DNA of 64,000 nt from positions 1,488,001 through 1,552,000 of the forward strand of contig NZ_CP108430.1 of assembly GCF_041435335.1 (NCBI RefSeq), read 5' to 3'. The notes beneath the pieces were generated by a model. It made no database searches and was not told the origin of the DNA. It worked only from the letters and a program-made list of their open reading frames with translations. Position numbers and translations under genes: made by a program. The DNA comes from Streptomyces sp. NBC_01283 (GTDB taxonomy: Bacteria; Actinomycetota; Actinomycetes; Streptomycetales; Streptomycetaceae). Below are positions 62,027 to 64,000 of the stretch, in pieces (positions within the stretch are counted from its first letter, which is position 1; each line of letters opens with the position of its first letter).

Positions 62027-62365
62027 ATGACGAAGCGGGTCCACCGACCCCGTGAGGACGCGGAGTTCAATTTCATCCTCGGGATGAGCGGAGTTCCGGT
62101 CCTCGCCTACTTCACCGGGACATGGCCCAAGGCAATCGAGCCCTGCCGGGTGATGGACCTCGTCGTGGGTGGCATCGCCGACGAATACGCGGGCCGCCTG
62201 ACGGCCGTCCGCGCCGACATCACGCGTTGTCCGGCCGCGACCGAGCGATACGGGATCACCGGAGCCCCGTCCTACGTCCTGCTGAAGGAGGGAGAGGCGG
62301 TGGCGCACGGCACGGGGCCCATGACCACCGCCGAGGTACGGAAGTTCCTGGACGGCCACCTCTGA
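62027..62365 (+). CDS. Thioredoxin-fold protein without the CxxC motif
   Basis: A 112-residue protein with a thioredoxin fold: VLAYFTGTWPKAIEPCRVM is in the position of the active-site helix and GITGAPSYVLLKEGEAV is the cis-Pro strand. Thioredoxins have WCGPC there; here the first Cys is replaced (WPKAIEPC), so ordinary dithiol chemistry is not possible. It could work through one Cys or serve as a binding module. The ATG is chosen because AGGAG is 6 nt upstream. It is a stand-alone gene. Confidence 0.75.
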   Translation: MTKRVHRPREDAEFNFILGMSGVPVLAYFTGTWPKAIEPCRVMDLVVGGIADEYAGRLTAVRADITRCPAATERYGITGAPSYVLLKEGEAVAHGTGPMTTAEVRKFLDGHL

Positions 62366-62702
62366 GCGGCCGCTGCGGTCGAGGGGGAGCACGGCTCCAT
62401 GACGGGCATTCGAACAAGGGGGCGAACAGTGCGGCCCCCTGCCTCGTACACCAGACCCGGCAGCGGAGATGTTCCATGGGAGAGACCGGATCGGGGACCC
62501 CAGATCCACCGCCGGTTGACGTCGCTCCCAGATTTGCTCCCGAATTTGAACCTGCGACCTCTTCCCCCCCCGGTCAAGTGCCTGGTTCTGACTTGGAGTT
62601 CTGAAGCCCCGTCGGCACCCGTACGACGCCGTACGCGTAAGTCCGGCGCCAAGGAGATCCGTCAGATCGGCTTCTCACTCCCAACCCCACCGGCACCGGT
62701 GC
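62366..62702. other. Gap before the LuxR-type remnant
   Basis: About 340 bp with no well supported gene. A 42-codon frame at 62476-62604 has a GGAG site but overlaps a short tRNA-like segment and looks fortuitous. The region looks like eroded DNA between two former genes. Confidence 0.4.
62544..62564 (-). other. tRNA T-arm-like segment, possible integration scar
   Basis: Read on the minus strand, 62564-62544 resembles the variable-loop to T-loop part of actinobacterial tRNAs, including GAGGTCGCAGGTTCAAAT. The match stops there and no acceptor stem follows, so no functional tRNA is called. Integrated elements often leave such tRNA 3'-end copies (att remnants). Confidence 0.3.
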
Positions 62703-62915
62703 CGGGCCAACTCCCGCGAGCGGGACATCCTCACGCTCATCGGGGGCGGGCTCACCGACCGCGGGATCGGCAAGAAGCTCCGCCCGTCCGAGAAGACGGC
62801 GAAGAACCACGTCTCCCCGCCGCTGGCCCAACTCGGCGTCCAGCACCGTGTCCAGGCGGCGGCCCTGGCCAGCCATCCCGGACAGACCGACTCCACCGAC
62901 CACCCGACGCGATGA
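62703..62915 (+). pseudogene. Remnant of a NarL/LuxR-type response regulator (HTH only)
   Basis: Translated from 62703, 70 codons read RANSRERDILTLIGGGL, TDRGIGKKLRPSEKTAKNHV and LAQLGVQHRVQAAALASHP before a stop. This is a LuxR/GerE helix-turn-helix of the DevR/DosR type. No receiver domain or start codon precedes it, and the recognition helix contains unusual Pro residues (NHVSPPLAQ). It lies beside the convergent DevS-like kinase gene, which is the natural partner of such a regulator, so a degraded two-component pair is likely. Confidence 0.6.
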
Positions 62916-62972
62916 GCCCGTCCAGCCCCGCCTCATCGTCCGGGCCTGCTACCGGGCCGGACCCGTGTGCGG

Positions 62973-64000
62973 TCAGCCTCCGACCGCGGCTCCGTCCGCG
63001 CTGACGGGGACCCGCCACACCAGCCGCGTGCCACCGCCCTCCGGCCGTTCGTCGAGCGTCAGCGTTCCGCCGAGGGTGACGGCCCGCTCCTCGATGTTCT
63101 TCAGCCCGCTGCGCCCGACGCCCCCCGGCACCCCGCAGCCGTCGTCCGTCACCGTGAGCGTCAACTCGCCCCCGGCGCACTGAAGCCGGACGTCCACCGC
63201 TTGCGCTCCGGAGTGCCGGGCCGCGTTACTGAGTGCCTCGCCGAGTACCGCGACGGCGTGGTCGGCGATGTCGTCGGGGACGTCGGTCTCGACGAGCCCC
63301 TCGATGCGCAGCGCGGGCGGGAACCCCAGTGACGTGGCCGAGGCCTTCACTGCCTCGGACACCCGGCCGCGCAAGCCGTCGCTCTCCCGCCCGCCCCCAC
63401 CGTGGGTGCGCAGTCCGAAGATCGTGGACCGAATGATCTTGATGGTGTCGTCGAGGTCGTCGACGGTCCGTGTCAGCCGCTCCATGCCCTCGGGGTGCTC
63501 CATGAAACGCTGGGTGCTCTGCAGGGTCATGCCGGCCGCGAAGAGCCGCTGGATGGCGATGTCATGGAGGTCGCGGGCGATGCGGTCCCGGTCCTGGAGC
63601 AGGGTGATCTGTTCCGCGTCCCGCCGCCGCTCTGCCAGCTCCAGAGCAAGCGCCGCCTGGTCGGCGAAGCCGAGCAGCGGCCCGGAGTCCACGACGCCGA
63701 ACGGCGTACCGCCGGGCACGCGGCCCAGCAGCAACACGCCCCGCGCCTTCCCGCCGGCGCCGAGCGACACCGCGACCACGGGCCCGAGCCCGGCCCACTG
63801 GGCTTCGCCTTCACCCGTGCGGGAGTCGTGCTCGACGTCGGCGCTGACCACCGGTTCCATCGCGCCGAGTGCCGCTCCGACGAAACCGCCCCGCGCGGAC
63901 AGCACCAGACCGCTGCGTTCCTCTCTGCCCAGGCCGACCGCCAGGGCCGGTCGCAGTGTCTCCTCGCCCGGTACCCGCTCCGCGATCAGCCCCATGTCGG
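62973..64000 (-). CDS. DevS-like histidine kinase, partial
   Basis: The C-terminal 342 residues of a sensor kinase; the start lies beyond the window. A GAF-type sensor domain is followed by the HisKA_3 dimerisation helix with phospho-acceptor His in RDRIARDLHDIAIQRLFAAG, then the HATPase domain (GEALSNAARHS N-box, VTDDGCGVPGG G-box). This order is that of DevS/DosS-type oxygen and redox sensors, whose response regulator is of the NarL type. The neighbouring HTH remnant may be its former partner, so an intact one, if present, would lie elsewhere. Codon use matches the rest of the window. Confidence 0.85.
   Translation of the reverse strand, partial: DMGLIAERVPGEETLRPALAVGLGREERSGLVLSARGGFVGAALGAMEPVVSADVEHDSRTGEGEAQWAGLGPVVAVSLGAGGKARGVLLLGRVPGGTPFGVVDSGPLLGFADQAALALELAERRRDAEQITLLQDRDRIARDLHDIAIQRLFAAGMTLQSTQRFMEHPEGMERLTRTVDDLDDTIKIIRSTIFGLRTHGGGGRESDGLRGRVSEAVKASATSLGFPPALRIEGLVETDVPDDIADHAVAVLGEALSNAARHSGAQAVDVRLQCAGGELTLTVTDDGCGVPGGVGRSGLKNIEERAVTLGGTLTLDERPEGGGTRLVWRVPVSADGAAVGG

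Noticed and set aside
62544..62564. Complete tRNA gene
   Set aside because: Only a T-arm-like stretch is present; no acceptor stem, D-arm or anticodon arm can be built around it.
62476..62604. 42-codon frame with a GGAG site
   Set aside because: It overlaps the tRNA-like segment, has low-complexity Pro/Asp/Glu content and no conserved features.

Overview
The window looks like a chromosomal stretch of a Streptomyces or a close actinobacterial relative. The DNA is very GC-rich with strong third-position GC. Many genes start with GTG or TTG behind a GGAGG-like ribosome binding site. The gene content (WXG100 type VII secretion locus, GAF-ANTAR regulator, PucR regulator, DevS-like kinase) fits that group. 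I saw no complete rRNA or tRNA gene, no CRISPR array and no intact insertion sequence.

Left arm (1-16.5 kb, all plus strand). A sigma-like membrane protein and a small alpha/beta hydrolase come first. They are followed by a tightly coupled five-gene lipid-modification operon: FAD oxidoreductase, DUF1365 protein, two cyclopropane-fatty-acid-synthase-type methyltransferases, and a DUF1295 membrane protein. All four junctions are 4-bp GTGA overlaps. After a GAF-ANTAR regulator comes a second, compact system: a GntR/UTRA regulator, a mini 2x[4Fe-4S] ferredoxin, an ABC importer (lipoprotein, permease, ATPase) of the nitrate/sulfonate/taurine type, and a 900-residue flavoprotein. That flavoprotein is related to APS reductase/fumarate reductase and carries a C-terminal HEAT-repeat tail.

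Centre (16.6-52.4 kb). This is one type VII secretion (ESX-like) island. EccC (plus) is divergent from EccD and EccB (minus). A promoter-bearing gap leads into the secreted/substrate operon: two WXG100-type proteins, a helical protein, a 1231-aa AAWKG-type repeat protein, a YbaB-like protein, another small helical protein, and a 4464-aa giant protein. The giant combines a CpnT-like N-terminus, a clan-CD-like His/Cys dyad, an OTU-like cysteine peptidase, two degenerate OTU-like copies and a novel C-terminal domain. Past EccC lie a mycosin that has lost its catalytic Asp and Ser, and an EccA-like protein with two AAA+ modules behind a beta-helix. Two membrane-anchored lectin proteins (ricin-type and bulb-type) and a small secretion-associated protein flank that end. 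No EccE was found, as is usual outside mycobacteria.

Right arm (52.4-64 kb). An APC amino-acid permease ends in a strong bidirectional hairpin, facing a 1384-aa protein I do not recognise. Next come a membrane fatty-acid desaturase and its flavin/[2Fe-2S] reductase, divergent from a PucR-type regulator across a short palindrome-bearing intergenic region. The last 2.2 kb looks eroded: a thioredoxin-fold protein without a CxxC, a short match to a tRNA T-arm, a LuxR-type HTH remnant, and a DevS-like histidine kinase that runs off the window.

Product names rest on reading motifs and family knowledge only; no database search was run.
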